Position numbers and translations under genes: made by a program. Shown piece after piece: positions 30,245-41,801 of a stretch of DNA of 52,852 nt; the stretch's first letter is position 1; every line of letters starts with the position of its first letter. Where the stretch lies: NCBI GenBank assembly GCA_003427395.1, contig BFEA01000858.1, positions 366,229 to 419,080 on the forward strand, written 5' to 3'. The notes beneath the pieces are model-generated. The model searched no databases. It had not been told where the DNA came from and was given only the letters and a program-made list of their open reading frames with translations. Source of the stretch: Chara braunii. Lineage: Eukaryota; Streptophyta; Charophyceae; Charales; Characeae.

Positions 30245-32463
30245 TCAGGGACCCCTGAGAGCGGCTCCTAGTCGTAGCGAGAACCAGTTCTTGAAGCTGA
30301 GTTGGAAGTCTCTTTTAAAGGAGATTTCCGACCCTTCTCCCCCTGGCCAAGCCACTTCTCCCAGAGTCCTCTCCCCTGTACCCCCCAGCCAGTCCACCAC
30401 AAATTCCTGAATTAAAAGTTGGATATCCTTTTTCTTTTGTAATTTATATAATTTAGAACATAGCCCCTGCCAATAGGCTCTGATTTCTGTTTGTATAAAA
30501 TGAACAATATGTTCAGAAATCTCGGATCCCTCCAATACTACATTCTCCCTTTCCAGGACACACCGTTTGNACCATAGAACCCAAACGACCGCTTTTCTAC
30601 CAATTNNAAAAAAANTAGATTGAAAAGCAGTCAGTGTGATATCTTGTGGACACCAATGTCCTAGCAAGATGGCTTTCCATTCCCAGGGCCAATCCAACCC
30701 AGTGATCTCCCTCCAAACATAGTCCCATCTCCTCCATAGTAGAACCGACCCAGGACATTGCATAAAATATGTTCAATAGTTTCCCTACATCTTCTACTAG
30801 GAAAGTTCAATATACATGATTTACACCAAGGAAGAGCCAACCCCTTCTGTTCCAAATATGAGCGGTCTATGATCCAATCATTAGTTGGCAAACATCGATG
30901 AGCAATTTGACACTGTAATGATGAGAATTTAGCTGGGCGCTGTCTGATTTTATTAAAAAAAATTATGTTTCTAATTAGGTTTATATCCAAATTAAGGTGT
31001 CTAGCCCATCTTTCCCAGAGAATTGCAGAAATATCCACTCTTGGCCTCAATAGACGATAGGTCGCTTTTACTGTTAGTGATTGTAAGGATCTGGGTTGTC
31101 CTCTCTTAGTGGTTTGCCATATCCACTCCGTTGGATCAAAAGGAAGTTCCGTAATAGGTATTTCCGGATGGAAGGCTCTCCACCCTTTGATTGAAGAAAT
31201 GAAAAGGACTTTGATTCGGTACAGATGTGTCAAGGGAAACATATCAACTGGGTCTGAAGGAGAATGAATCAAGAAATGATCTCTGTTTGTTTTACACATA
31301 CTCACCATAGCCCCATGTTGTGTCATATGTACCACTTGTCCTAAAACCTGATGTCCAGTGGTTTGGACCCCTACCACCCAATCCCCTTCCTTGAACCTGG
31401 GTCCTTTCCTGAGGACTGATACCCATGCTAAAGGGATAGAAAAAATTATCTGATCTAAACTTGTATTAAGATGATGGACATATCGAAGGAGATGCCTCAA
31501 CTGATTCTCCGTTTTCCAATCTTTCGTTCTGGTATCGCATATGTCCTTGATGCGTGTAACCCCTCTCTTAACCCACTGACTCCATGGAGGGGAAGAGCTA
31601 TTAAATATACATCCATTAATGTCTGTGATCCATCTATTACCGAAAAGTGGTTGTCGAAGGATCTCCTCGTATCTAGTAGGAAAGGGTCTATCCGGTAAAG
31701 GTAGACGTCTCCATATTTTCAGCAGATTTACCCACAAATTATCTAATACTAAATCTCTCCTTGCTTCCTCTCTTTCTCCTTGTCCATTTCCCCCTATCTT
31801 TGCCCTAGGGATAGTCCAAAAACGGTCTTCAATCCAAGAAAGCGGGTGTATATCCTCACATGAGGTTGGGGCTAGTCTACGAATCTGTTCCAAGGTCATG
31901 ACCTGCCAAGGAATTCCCATTGATAAAATTAGTTTTTTTACCCACTGTATGGCAAGGGCTTGGTACTGTAAGTTAGGATCAAGGATCCCCAAGCCTCCCC
32001 TAGTTTTGGGTTGGATCAAATACCTCCACGCCACTCGAGGGATGACCTTATCCTGCTCATGATTACCCCTCCATAAGAACGTTGTAACCTGTCTCTGCAG
32101 AGTCTTGGTGCGTGTATTGCTTATAGACCACGAAGCTGACTTATACCAGATAGAAGCAAGAATAACATTATTAATGATAAGAACTCTCCCAAATATAGAG
32201 GTGTGCTTGTTCTTCCATTGTTGCATTTTATCAATCGCCGGACTGGACACCCACGCATCATGAGATATAGGTTTTCCAACTGTCGTGAGAGAAACACCGA
32301 GTATACGAATAGGGGCTTCCAATGGTAACCATTTCACTCTAGGTTGTTCTGGAGGCCGGTCCCCTGTGGAGTGAATCCACCAACCTTGGGTTTTATTACC
32401 CCAATTAACCACCATATCAGAAACTTCTGAAAAATTTTCCATCAAAGCTTGAATTTCTATCAT
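30245..32463 (-). pseudogene. LINE ORF2 C-terminal part: RT thumb and zinc-binding domain
   Basis: From 32,463: ALMENFSEVSDMVVNW is the RT helix that normally follows the FADD block (usual 'SGLxINxxKS'). RILGVSL and the AWRYLIQPKTRGGLGI block (plant LINE 'W..lc.PK..GGLGi') then follow. The zf-RVT type module comes next, with LQCQIAHRCLPTNDWI, LPWCKSCILNFPS and ETIEHILC. The frame changes near 30,760 and continues as CPGSVLLWRRWDYVW to a stop at 30,245. There is no RNase H domain. Undetermined bases near 30,570-30,615 affect this tail. Confidence 0.8.
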
Positions 32464-32464
32464 A

Positions 32465-33760
32465 TTATCGTATGTTACTATTCGCTCTAAGATTAGCCCC
32501 TAATGCTTCCATAATAATTAAAAAAAGAAAGGGTGCCAAGGGGTCAACCTGCCTGACCGACCTTTGTAACTTAATTTCCGGAGAAAGAAGTTCATTTACT
32601 TGAATTCTTGTCGTGGCATTAGTATGCAGTATACGAACCCATTTCCTCATGTTAGGACAAAAATTCATTTTAACCAGACAAGCTTCCAAAAAACACCAAT
32701 CTACATGATCATAGGCCTTTTCAAAATCAATGAAAATAAAGGTTGCATTTTGTTTAGATTGTCTAGATAATTTAACCATTTCATTAATCAGTAGGATATT
32801 ATCTTGAATATGCCTACCATTAATAAATCCAGTTTGTGAAGGATGGATAATGTCAGGCATCACTGTAATTAATTCATTGGCCAGTGCTTTAGCTAACATT
32901 TTATACTTAACAGACAACAAGGTGATTGGCCTATAATTCCTAATATTTGTTTTATCTCCTTTTTTATGTAGGAGCGTGAGAATACCCTGTCCCACCAGTT
33001 CTCCCATCCGACCTGATTCCAATATTGAATCATAAAATTTCATTAAGTCTGATGCAAATAAGGGCCACATAGCTTCCCAAAATTTTTTTGGAAGTCCATC
33101 TATCCCTGCTGTTTTTTCCTCATCCATCTGTAAAAGTGTTGTCCATATTTCATCCTGACCTAAGGGACGCTCGAGAGAGTCTCTCTGCTCCTGCAAAAGC
33201 GATTGAGTCATTGGTTGTAGGAAATTAGTTATTGCAATGTCATCCTCTCTTCTCATTTCTGGGTGTTTGGCCGAGGAAAAAAGTTCTTTGAAAAAATTAT
33301 AAGCGATCTTAAGACTACCTGCAGAAGAAGAGGACAAGCTGGGATCAGACCCCCCTGAGTTAATAAGTCCTTCAATGAATGAACGTCGAGATCGTGATCG
33401 GGCGAGTGCACAAAAAGAAGCATCCATTTGACCTTCTGTCACAAACTTTTTAAGTTTGCCTCTAATTAAGTGTCCTTGCCATCGATGTTGAGCGAAGGAT
33501 AACAATTGATTCTTAAGATCCTGAATGTCTACTGGGTGAGGTAATGTATGAGGATGCTCTATTAGTTCGTAGTTCAGAATTTGTTCTTGAATATTAATTT
33601 TTTATAAATACTTGTTTTTTGCCTACAGTTTCGAAAATTCATTGCATTTTCTAGCAATGAATGCAAGACCATTGTTAAACCAATCCTCATACGAATCATG
33701 TCTATTCCTAGTTGTGTGCCAAAATTCCCATACATCCCTTATGTATTGTTTAAAATGACC
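32465..33760 (-). pseudogene. LINE ORF2: reverse transcriptase fingers and palm, YxDD deleted
   Basis: RT landmarks from 33,505: NFLQPMTQ, KTAGIDGLPKKFW (usual 'KSPGPDGLPxEF'), GILTLLHKKGD, NYRPITLLSVKYKMLAKALA, SQTGFINGRHIQDNI, FIFIDFEKAYDHVDW (first catalytic Asp) and QVDPLAPFLFLIIMEAL (usual 'QGDPLSPxLF', with Gly changed to Val). Text then jumps from MEALGANLRANSNI to the helix after FADD, so the segment with the two catalytic aspartates is gone. Between 33,760 and 33,506 the same frame is readable but has stops at 33,623 (TAG) and 33,602 (TAA). Confidence 0.85.
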
Positions 33761-34648
33761 CTATGATAATAATGATGTATTTAATTTACAGAATCCTCTT
33801 CCCTGATCTGATTTTTTCCTAAATGCTAAAAGAATTACGCACATTTTGTGATCTGCTCCTGACCATGGACTCTGTGGGAATATGGCCGCCCATAGTAGGG
33901 TTCTACCTAAATCTTCCGACATAAGGACCAAATCTATTCTAGAGCGAGTTTGGAGTGGCGATCCACTATTACGGATACATGTAAATAGCCGTTCCTGGGG
34001 AAAAATCCTTCTATACGTGTCAAATAAATGTTCCCCTTCGCATAGAGAGTCTATTATTATCTCATCCACTTCTACATAAGCCGAACAGGGTGAAGGTATT
34101 TTCCAACGATCCAACCATCTATTCGGGGCCGCGTTGAAGTCTCCCGCCATAATGACTGGAATCCCATCCGGAATCTGAGTTTTGATTTCCTGAAAGAAAT
34201 TAACCCTTTCTTGAACATCATTAGGGCCATATACGTTAATCATACAAATTACTTCTAATTCACACATAATCATTGTTGATACCCACCTGCCCTGATTCTT
34301 ATCCGCTGTCCATTGTATGATTTCAGCCCTTGAATCAAGTGGAAACCAAATAGCCACTCCTCTCGATCCACTACGTGGGGCCGGAGAGTGAAGTTTAGTA
34401 TGCGGCCAAATTAAATTATGTGTTCTTGTGTGAATGTGAGACTCTGTGAGGTAAGTTTCTTGAATGCAAATGAGATCCGGCCACGTTCGTCCCCGTACTC
34501 CTTTCAATTGTTCTATCAGCGCTCTCCCTTTCTCCCCATCCGCCGTTGCCAACCCATTCACATTCAGGGACCAAATATCCAAATCCGCTATCTGTGTAGC
34601 ACGGTGCCATGCTGGATTTCTCCCATAGAGAGCCTGCAAAGCCTCCAT
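33761..34648 (-). pseudogene. LINE ORF2: AP-type endonuclease
   Basis: The signatures of the exonuclease-endonuclease-phosphatase fold appear in order: DIWSLNVNGL (usual 'WNxRGL', active-site Asn), ICIQETYL (catalytic Glu), INVYGPND (YAP-like), VIMAGDFNAAPN (catalytic Asp and Asn), SRIDLVLMS and WSGADHKMCVILL (usual 'SDHxPI', catalytic Asp and His). The domain is complete and would nick target DNA to prime reverse transcription. It ends in TAG at 33,761, but the frame continues towards RT, so this stop is a mutation. The start is the ATG of MEALQALYGRNP; 76 bp separate it from the end of ORF1. Confidence 0.88.
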
Positions 34649-34724
34649 TGCTACCCAAAGCAGAAATGCTCACCCCACCTGTCTCTTGTGTCTATAATCT
34701 AGTCCAACTACCCTTTTCAAATTC

Positions 34725-35330
34725 TTAAGAAGAGAGGAGAATTCCCCTTCTTAATATTGAGCAGCAAAAAGACAACACGTCAACCACTGACCAGACTGAA
34801 TTAGCCTTCATCTTGAGACATTGCAAGTCAAGCGGGGTAGGATGTGAAAACCATTTGAGTCCCGCCTCTTTTTGATCTTCAAACAGCACAAAAATGTCCC
34901 TCTTAGCCATCTGTGTTTTTTCTCCTATCTCTATGAGGGTAGCTTGAGGTCCGGGATCATAATGTTTAGATAGAAAATCATGTAAATCCCTTTTTAAAAT
35001 CCCGCCATTCGCGCTTCCATACTCAACATATGTTGTCCAACCTCTCAGCGTTATCCCCCCATACTGATCCTTCCCTATTGGGGACAACCCTAATTCCCAT
35101 TTCCCATTCCGTTTCCTGACCTGGAGCACCAGGTTACCTTTTACAGTCTGTGATCTGACTGCCTGTCCCCGTTCTAAAATGTTTCTTAATTTCTGTCGTT
35201 TGCCTGTTTCTTGTAAAACTGGCGTGGGACAAGGGACTGTCTCATGAGATGAGAGGGCCACCTTCTGCTGTGACTGTGGTTGTTGTTGGCTCTCCCTACT
35301 CAATTGTAATTGTTGTTGGCTTACCCCCAC
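34725..35330 (-). pseudogene. LINE ORF1, C-terminal module
   Basis: A Gln-rich start (VSQQQLQLSRESQQQPQSQQ) overlaps the end of the previous segment in another frame. A globular-looking part follows: QVRKRNGKWELGLSPIG, ITLRGWTTYVEYG, KRDLHDFLSKHYDPG, KRDIFVLFEDQ, GLKWFSHPTPLD. It ends in a Cys/Leu-rich tail at 34,725. I do not recognise the fold. It lies after the CCHC domain, where standard plant LINE ORF1 proteins usually end, so it may be an element-specific addition. The frame change is in the CAA-rich tract near 35,325, a likely slippage site. Confidence 0.55.
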
Positions 35331-36228
35331 AGTCTTGTTGTAGATGTGTTGTTTGTTGAGACTGTTGCTGATCTGTGCTTTGAGACAGAAAATCTTGTTT
35401 CTGCTGTTGTATTTGTAAAACCAGAGGCTGCTGTTTTTTTATTTCTTGAGCCTGCTGTATGCTTTCTATTCCCATCAACTCGAAAGGCAAAACCTCCTGC
35501 CCCAAAATTTCATTGCACTGAATATTAAGATCCTCTGATAATTTTATTTCTTTTAAATTTTCTTCCCCCAAAGACATGACTTCCTTACCTACCTGTGCAG
35601 GGGGAGTTACCATTGCAAATCCTTTCTCTATACTTATCGCTGCAGCGTCTTCTTCGCTGCTATGATCACAGATTACCTTCCGCTCGATTGAAATGTCCAC
35701 CTCCACCCCCACCAGTAAAGGATCTTTCCCTATACTGGTGTTGGGGGGAACTGCAACAATATTTCCATCGTGCTGACACAAGCATGACTCTGTGCACTCT
35801 TCTTGTTGGTCCTTGCATGACACTGGAGACCCCCCCGAGTCCTCAGCTGTTCCCCCAGAGTCTTCAGCTGTTACCAACAGTTGGTCTGATTTCGATTCTT
35901 CCAGCATCGGGGGGGGATGAAACATAGCGGTTACCGTCTGTAACATCTTCTGACTAACTACTGGCCAAAGTGACCCAGACAGTAAACCCTGTTTCAAAAC
36001 CAGTTTCAGACTTGGACTGTTATTTAAAATGTCATATAATTGCTCATACGACTTCGTCCAGAAATCGTCGGGCGCTGTGTCAAATTTAGTTCTCAGTTGT
36101 CTGAGTAACCAGTCAGTAAGTTGGGACATTTTGTCTAACGCCGAAATCTGCAATTGCTCATTCTCCCCGGTAGATTCGAAGGCGTCCACCATTGACGTAT
36201 CCTCTGCTTCCTTCCGATCCACCTCCAT
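35296..36228 (-). pseudogene. LINE ORF1, middle module
   Basis: From 36,228: EVDRKEAEDTSMVDAFES, then a predicted helical domain (DKMSQLTDWLLRQLRTKFD, DDFWTKSYEQLYDILNNSP, LKLVLKQGLLSGSLWPVVSQKM). An acidic, low-complexity stretch with a duplicated GGTAEDSGG and a Gln-rich end follow. The frame is open some way upstream of 36,228 (GTIEVILSGNDEVGSP), so the ATG is not a true start. The switch from the preceding segment is near 36,350. Function unknown; it is continuous with the ORF1 product in the parent element. Confidence 0.55.
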
Positions 36229-36293
36229 CGGGGCAGGGCCGAAAGCTTCCCTGAAGGGATTTGGAGAACCTACCTCATCATTTCCTGATAGAA

Positions 36294-38762
36294 TTACCTC
36301 AATGGTGCCTCCCCCTGTGAGTAGTGGGATTGTAACCTGGGTTTCCTTCCTTTATCTGGGCCCTGTTCTTCTTCCCGTCCCTTTAGTTCGACGCAATGCA
36401 AAGATGACCCCCGGTGTCTTGCTGAACTACCTTTACTTACTATTAATTTTCTTTTTTTTTTTTGAATCTTTCTCTTCCTTCTTATTAAAGGTTGGCTCTG
36501 TTCCATGTCCTGATCAGATTCCCCGTTTTTTTCCTGTTGGTTTTGTTCCATGTCCTGATCAGATTCCTCGTTCTTTCCCTGTTCCCGTGGAATACCCTGA
36601 GCAATAACCTGCTCAGGAATAGCTGATACCTCCCCCCCCTCCCCTTCATTGGGTGAGAGAGGTTGCATATATTCCCTAGGGTCCGGGCCAAGAGTACCGG
36701 TGACAAGAGTATTCCCTGTTCCCGCTCTATTTGGGAGATCCGCAGCGTTGAAAGAAGTCTCCTACACCCCCTTCTCTGCAGCGTCGAGAGAAGACTCCTG
36801 CACCCCCTTCTCAGCCATTGGAACAGAGCTCGGTACCCCTATTTTTTGTGGATTTTGTTCCACCTGTTCCCCCTAGGGACATGAATGCTTGTCCACCTGT
36901 TCCCCCTGGGGGCGTGGATGCTGAGGAAGTGAAGGCGAGGATGCCGGGGGGGACCATCCCTCTGGGGGTTTGGATTCCCAGTTTGGTTCCCCTTGGCGTT
37001 CCCATGTCCATCCTGTAGGACCCTGTCCCTTTCCCGATCCTTCCACATACACCCACCCCTCATGACCCGGGTCAACCGTTCTCCACAGGTTAGCTTTAAA
37101 AGGGTCCCTGATCAATCTTCCTATTGCTTTCTGCTTACGAGAGGGGTTGTGTGCACAAGAAGTGTCCATAAAGAGATGCCCATATTCCTTACACCGAAAG
37201 CACCAGGGCCGAAGTTTGTGTGAAGTATGAATCGCCCCAAAGTCATATACAAAAGCGGCCTGAATTTCTATGGGTATGTGTCGAAATTCTACCCAGAAAT
37301 GTTCCTCCATCATCTGTCTGCGTCTTTCATCAGGCCCTTGCTTCTGGGGAGACCAGGGATAAATACGAACTTCTGATCTGTCGCAGCGAAGCTTTCTCCA
37401 ACCATCGATTGTTTGTTTGTCCAAAATGTGCACACTCAAAACCGTAAAGGTAGTCGAGGAGATAGGATGAATTAAGAAATCTTCATTTACTGCTTCCTGA
37501 CTACCTTTCAGATGCATGAGACGTTTACAAATCCATTCGATTTTTTCATTCGTCGATTTGTACGCCGCGTCGTCATGAAAAACCCAGTTGTTTGCATGAG
37601 ATTGATAAATAGAATCTCTCTCTACCTCTTTTTGAGTAGGATACATTTTGATCATTGATTTCTTCCCCCCGTGATCAACTACTTCACAATCCGAGGGGCT
37701 GATAAATTTGGAAAGGAAGAATGCTCGAGCAGTCGGAATATTCGCGAGAGGAATTAGTAGGGGTTGAGCTAGTGGGCCAGATCTCTGAATTTCCAGAGAT
37801 TTCGTTTGAAAAGGACCTCTCGCCTTTTGTAGCCAAGAGGAAATCTGTGGTTGAACCACCTCCCTTCCAATTATCTTCCCCACTCCTTCCTCCCTTCCTT
37901 CAGAATTCCCCTCAATTTGCCTTCCCTCACCCCTTGTGATATTCTCCTCACTCACCTCCCTTTGCATTCCCTCCCTTATCTGCCCTGAGATCGCCCCTTT
38001 CTCCCCTTCCTTTCTTCCTTGATTCTCTCTCCTTTCCCCCTCCCCCCTCCTCCCCTCTTCCCCTTGACCTTGTCCCCTTCTAACCATTTCCCCCCCCGCT
38101 CCTCTTTCCCCTCTTTCCGCCGTACTCGGAAGTGGAGGGAAATCATCCTGGAAGTGATTCTGTGAATAACCCACCGCATTTGCCACATCCTGTTCCTTGT
38201 CCAGACAGGTATCTGTGTCTGCAGATTGAGCAGATACTCTTCCATTGCTTCCTTTCGATGTCTGAAATGCCTGACCACTTCTCGTTCCTGAAGACAATGA
38301 AAGTTGTTTCCCATCTTCCCCATTTTTGTCATTGTTATCTGTCGTCAAATGAGGCAGATGTCCTTTGGCCGTTCCTTCTGTGAAAAGAGGGTTAAAGGAC
38401 ATCCTTCTTCCCACTCCCCAACCCACCCTAGTTCCCTGCCCCACATTGGATGACAGGAGGGAGATTAAAGGAGAATGGGTAGTATTAGGATTGTCCCCTC
38501 TTCCTCCACACGAGGTTGGCCTACGCTCCATCAGTGTGAGAGTGTTGCTCTTCTGTTGTTGTTTCTCTTCTTCTGTTAAGACCTCATCATCTGAGACAAC
38601 ATAAGATGAAGATTTCACCAGCTGGTTTTCCAATCGATTCTGTAAAATCCTTTTAATAGGTCTGTGCAATTGCTTCGTTGCCATCTGACGCATTGCTCCA
38701 CGAAAAACCAGCATGGATTCCACCTGTTTGTGGACACGCTGATGACGTAGTGACCTAGTCAT
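36294..38762 (-). pseudogene. LINE ORF1, N-terminal part with CCHC zinc knuckle
   Basis: Starts MTRSLRHQRVHKQVESM. Ser/Gly/Arg/Glu-rich disordered sequence occupies residues of about 80-310, with a basic/acidic repeat zone near GEEGRRGEGERRENQ. A domain at about 330-560 follows, resembling the DUF4283-type region of plant LINE ORF1 (FFLSKFISPSDCEVVDHGG, NNWVFHDDAAYKS, HFWVEFRHIPIEI). It ends in a zinc knuckle CFRCKEYGHLFMDTSC, spaced C-x2-C-x4-H-x6-C instead of the usual x4 at the end. A TAG at 36,873 and another at 36,762 lie in repeated peptides whose sister copies have CAG (Gln). The frame itself continues unchanged to 36,294. The protein would bind element RNA. Confidence 0.75.
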
Positions 38763-39066
38763 TTTCTTCCTGAAGAATCGAAATCAACAAAAGAAATATA
38801 ATTTAAATGTAATTGAAATTAGATTAATTGTTTATTACTGTTGTTGGACCAGGCTGGAAGGTAGTAAGGGAGCAGGAAATTGGGAGAGTGGCAATCACTG
38901 GGAAAGGTGAGAAGGGAGGATGTATATAGAGGCACTTCACTGTGAACGTTGTGTTCAGCCTCCAAAAAAGGCGCAGGTTGAGCTCCCTTATTGCTCCTCC
39001 TTTTGCCCGATATATCGTACCGTTGTCCTTCTTAAATCCCAACAGCTCCCAGCATCTTGCGCCTTT
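38763..39066 (-). promoter_or_regulatory. LINE 5' leader and possible promoter
   Basis: The minus strand has CTCTATATACATCC about 160 bp before the ORF1 ATG. A T-rich stretch ending CGATTCTTCAG lies just before GAAGAAAATG, which could be an intron end. These are sequence suggestions only. Confidence 0.35.
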
Positions 39067-39084
39067 AACTCCAAAGGGTCCACT

Positions 39085-39235
39085 ATGTGATCCCCTTCAC
39101 TTCCAACGGTAATCGGTCATGTGTGTGACGTCGTGACTGTAAGCCCCTTTACTTCCAACGAAATGAGTCATGTGTGTGACGTGGCAAACAGACCCACCGT
39201 CCTATGAGTCATGTGTGTAACGTAACACTTCATTG
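39085..39235. repeat. Diverged repeat with CATGTGTGTGACGT words
   Basis: TCATGTGTGTGACGT(C/G)(G) occurs near 39,117 and 39,169, with a decayed third at 39,208. CCCCTT(C/T)ACTTCCAACG precedes the first two. The spacing is about 52 and 39 bp. Confidence 0.7.
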
Positions 39236-39267
39236 ACTGACTTATCATTGCTCAACTTTCCACCATA

Positions 39268-39381
39268 GGCCCACCTGAAATTGTGCATGTGACGTGGGAA
39301 CCCCGTAACTCACTTGCATGAGTTGGCCCACCTGAAATTGTTCATGTGACGTGGAGACCTCTTAACTCACTTGCGTGAGTT
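39268..39381. repeat. 57-bp direct repeat, two units
   Basis: GGCCCACCTGAAATTGT starts at 39,268 and 39,325. Both units contain CATGTGACGTGG and end in CACTTGC(A/G)TGAGTT. The TGACGTGG words continue the theme of the preceding repeat and the LTR motifs. Confidence 0.88.
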
Positions 39382-39853
39382 AAAGATCATTATCATGAGC
39401 CCTACTTCATATCACTGGAGGTGCCCACACTCCCCCCCTGAGATGGTCAAACCCGCCGTATCGAAGTCCACTCTCCTCTCGAGACTTAGAAGACGCTCTG
39501 GTACTTCACAGCATAAAATTCAGAGTGTATTAATTACATGTCGAAACCTCCGATGCTTCTCAACCACTAACCCTACGCTCCTCCACGTGTATGAGAAGAT
39601 GGTCATCAATAACACGTCAGTCCAACCACCCGGCCGAAGGCTATGGCAGTCAGCCGCGCCGTCGACCTCGCAAACCTGCTGCGACGATCGGGCGCGAGCA
39701 GCGCATTCCCTCCCACCCCGATTCGTTCCACCTCGCCGCCAGAGCACCCGCGAGTCTGGCTACGTTGACACTCTCTGAACCTGGTATTTCACTCCCATGG
39801 AGAGCCATACCAACCCAACAGTTGAAGAATAAGCCAAGGACTAAATCTCCAAG

Positions 39854-41076
39854 ATGACCTCGCAGCTCGTTCTGACCTGCAACTGGCAGCAGCAAGAGTT
39901 GCAGCGACTTTCACGGGCGATCTCGGAAACAAGGGACCACCAGAGTGGCGCCAACCGAAGCTTCCATACACACCTTGAAGATTTGGAGAACAGGGACACA
40001 GTTTCACCAGGCAGCGGACCTAGTAGCAGCCAGCCGTCTACTCGACATCTGGAAGAACAGATTGACGATGTGATTGTCACTATCAGCGACATCAGCACGT
40101 TCGCGGAGCCGGCAACGACCAGTCACCAGCTGATTGCGCTGAAGACTGACGTTCACTAGCTGCAACAGCAACCTGGAGGCAACAACACTCAAGATGCCGA
40201 CATTCACGATAGAGAAGTTTGACGACCACCACATGACCGATCCGCCTGCTTGGTGGCAAGGCTTCACCACGGAGTTGGCACTTCATGAGCGGCTCAAGAT
40301 CACGGCCCTGTACCTCAACACCACCAGTGCATGCCAAATCTGGCTCAACCACTTGGCGGTGCAAGAGGGGGTCACCATGGAGAACCTGCACACCAAGATC
40401 CCTTGGGACAACATCGCCACCAAGCGGAAGTCAAGGTTCATCGTCAGCAACGCCAAGGCACATGGCGTAAACCAGACCTTCAAGATGTTCCAAGGCAATC
40501 AGCTTTCGCAAGAGTGGTTGACCGAATGGCAAAAGATTGTCGCCGTTCCAAACTTGAACATGTCGTTTGAGCACCTACGAAGCAAATTCTTCCAGCGTTC
40601 GGTCGACTCTCTGATGTCGTACAGATGGAGGACTACGAGGACTTCGACTCTATAGCCAACCAGGTGCGCTCTATCATCCAAACCAATCAGTGTGCCACAA
40701 ACGAAAAGCAAGGGCAGCGGAGAAGGGAAAAGGACAACGGACTCGACCCGTGGCTGCCGTCCAATAAAGTGGACATCTCGAGGGTCCGGCTTTGCAACAA
40801 GAGTCAAGTAAAGGAGACCAAGTGAATGCCGTCCCGTAACGATGCACCAATTCCAAGAAAAAGAACGCGAAATTTGCGTCAACGTCGGGAGTCGGACAGC
40901 CAAACCAGTCTTGGGTCAAGTTCAACCTCACCGAAGACCAATACAAGCTTTGGCAAAAGTGGGGATGTTGTTTTTGGTGCAACAACACCAAACACCCCCC
41001 CACACAATGCCTCGATAAAGGCAAAGAGGATGTTTGACACCCGGCTAGCTCGGGAAACTAAGTTCCGCGGGAAATA
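39854..41076 (+). pseudogene. Gag of gypsy #4
   Basis: MTSQLVLTCNWQQQELQRLS starts a Gln-rich coiled region (39,854-40,159) broken by TAG at 40,157. Upstream the frame has two TAAs but looks coding, so this ATG is probably internal. Capsid-like text follows (MPTFTIEKFDDHH, DPPAWWQGFTTELALHE, QIWLNHLAVQ, LTEWQKIVAVPNL) to 40,655, then a frameshift near 40,620 to EDYEDFDSIANQVRSII. A CCHC knuckle, C-FW-C-NNTK-H-PPTQ-C, lies near 40,968-41,012 in yet another phase. It would form the particle and bind RNA; this copy is broken. Confidence 0.75.
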
Positions 41077-41801
41077 AGGCGACTCCACTTCCCATTCCGC
41101 CAGACCCGACTGCCTTGCTAGCAGCCTCCTACATGTCTGGGGAGCATGCGGATGTCGCAAGTTCTCACTATGATTACGAGGACTACGCTGCCCAACTGGT
41201 CCATCCGTTGGAGCAACCCCTCAACGTGCAACTCTCTAGCACATGTGCGGTTTCACCACCATCGGCAAGCGACTCGACATTTTCTCCGTTGACGACAACT
41301 GGGGATTCGTCGTCATGGTCAAGACTTGAGGACCTAGCCCCATTGACTACCAAGACTTCCAATGGATGCCTCTTCCTCCGTCTGGTTCCTTGCCGAAACC
41401 GCACTGCAATGCCTTGATGGCTCATTTGCAAGAGTATTTGCATGCTGCAGTACCAGCTCCATTGATGAACACCGAAGTAGCAGTTGTCGGCCTTCACGAG
41501 TACCTTGCAAAGATCGACCACGAGTATGCAACACAACGGTACGACGCTCGACGCCTCATTGCTTAACATCGACATACACATCGGGAAGACAACCTACAGT
41601 GCCTTGATCGATTCTAAAACTATTCACAATTACATCAGCAGGGATTTCATCACTCGCGCTGGTCTTGGGCCGAGCATTCGAAGGAAGTCGCAGTACACGA
41701 AAGTTACATTGGCCGATGGTCGTACACGCAAATCTATAGACCGGTGCATCGACGCTGTCCCTATGTACTTCGCCCCGCAGGCTCGTGAGCCCGGACTATA
41801 A
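41077..41801 (+). pseudogene. Protease region of gypsy #4
   Basis: Linker-like text containing VVGLHEYLAKIDHEYA runs to TAA at 41,564. The same phase then continues as LLNIDIHIGKTTYSALIDSKTIHNYIS. The catalytic loop is D-S-K, where D-S/T-G is required, so the enzyme would be inactive. The usual ADGRT flap-like region follows. The C-terminal ILGxxW block is missing because of the deletion into integrase. Confidence 0.7.

Larger units (their letters stand above)
29900..39066 (-). mobile_element. L1-type LINE (minus), poly(A) at 29,900-29,922
   Basis: On the minus strand: a 5' region with a TATATA word (about 38,925), a first ORF (38,762-34,725), a second ORF with AP endonuclease and RT (34,648 to about 30,245), a 3' UTR of about 320 bp, and a 23-base A tail. 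The tail abuts gag text of gypsy #5, so that end is exact. No matching target duplication (expected sequence near CGAGTCTAACTAC) was found at the 5' side, so the start is uncertain and could lie anywhere between 38,790 and 39,380. It is inactive: several stops and frameshifts, and a deletion removing the RT YxDD motif. A few N positions lie near 30,570-30,615. Confidence 0.88.
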
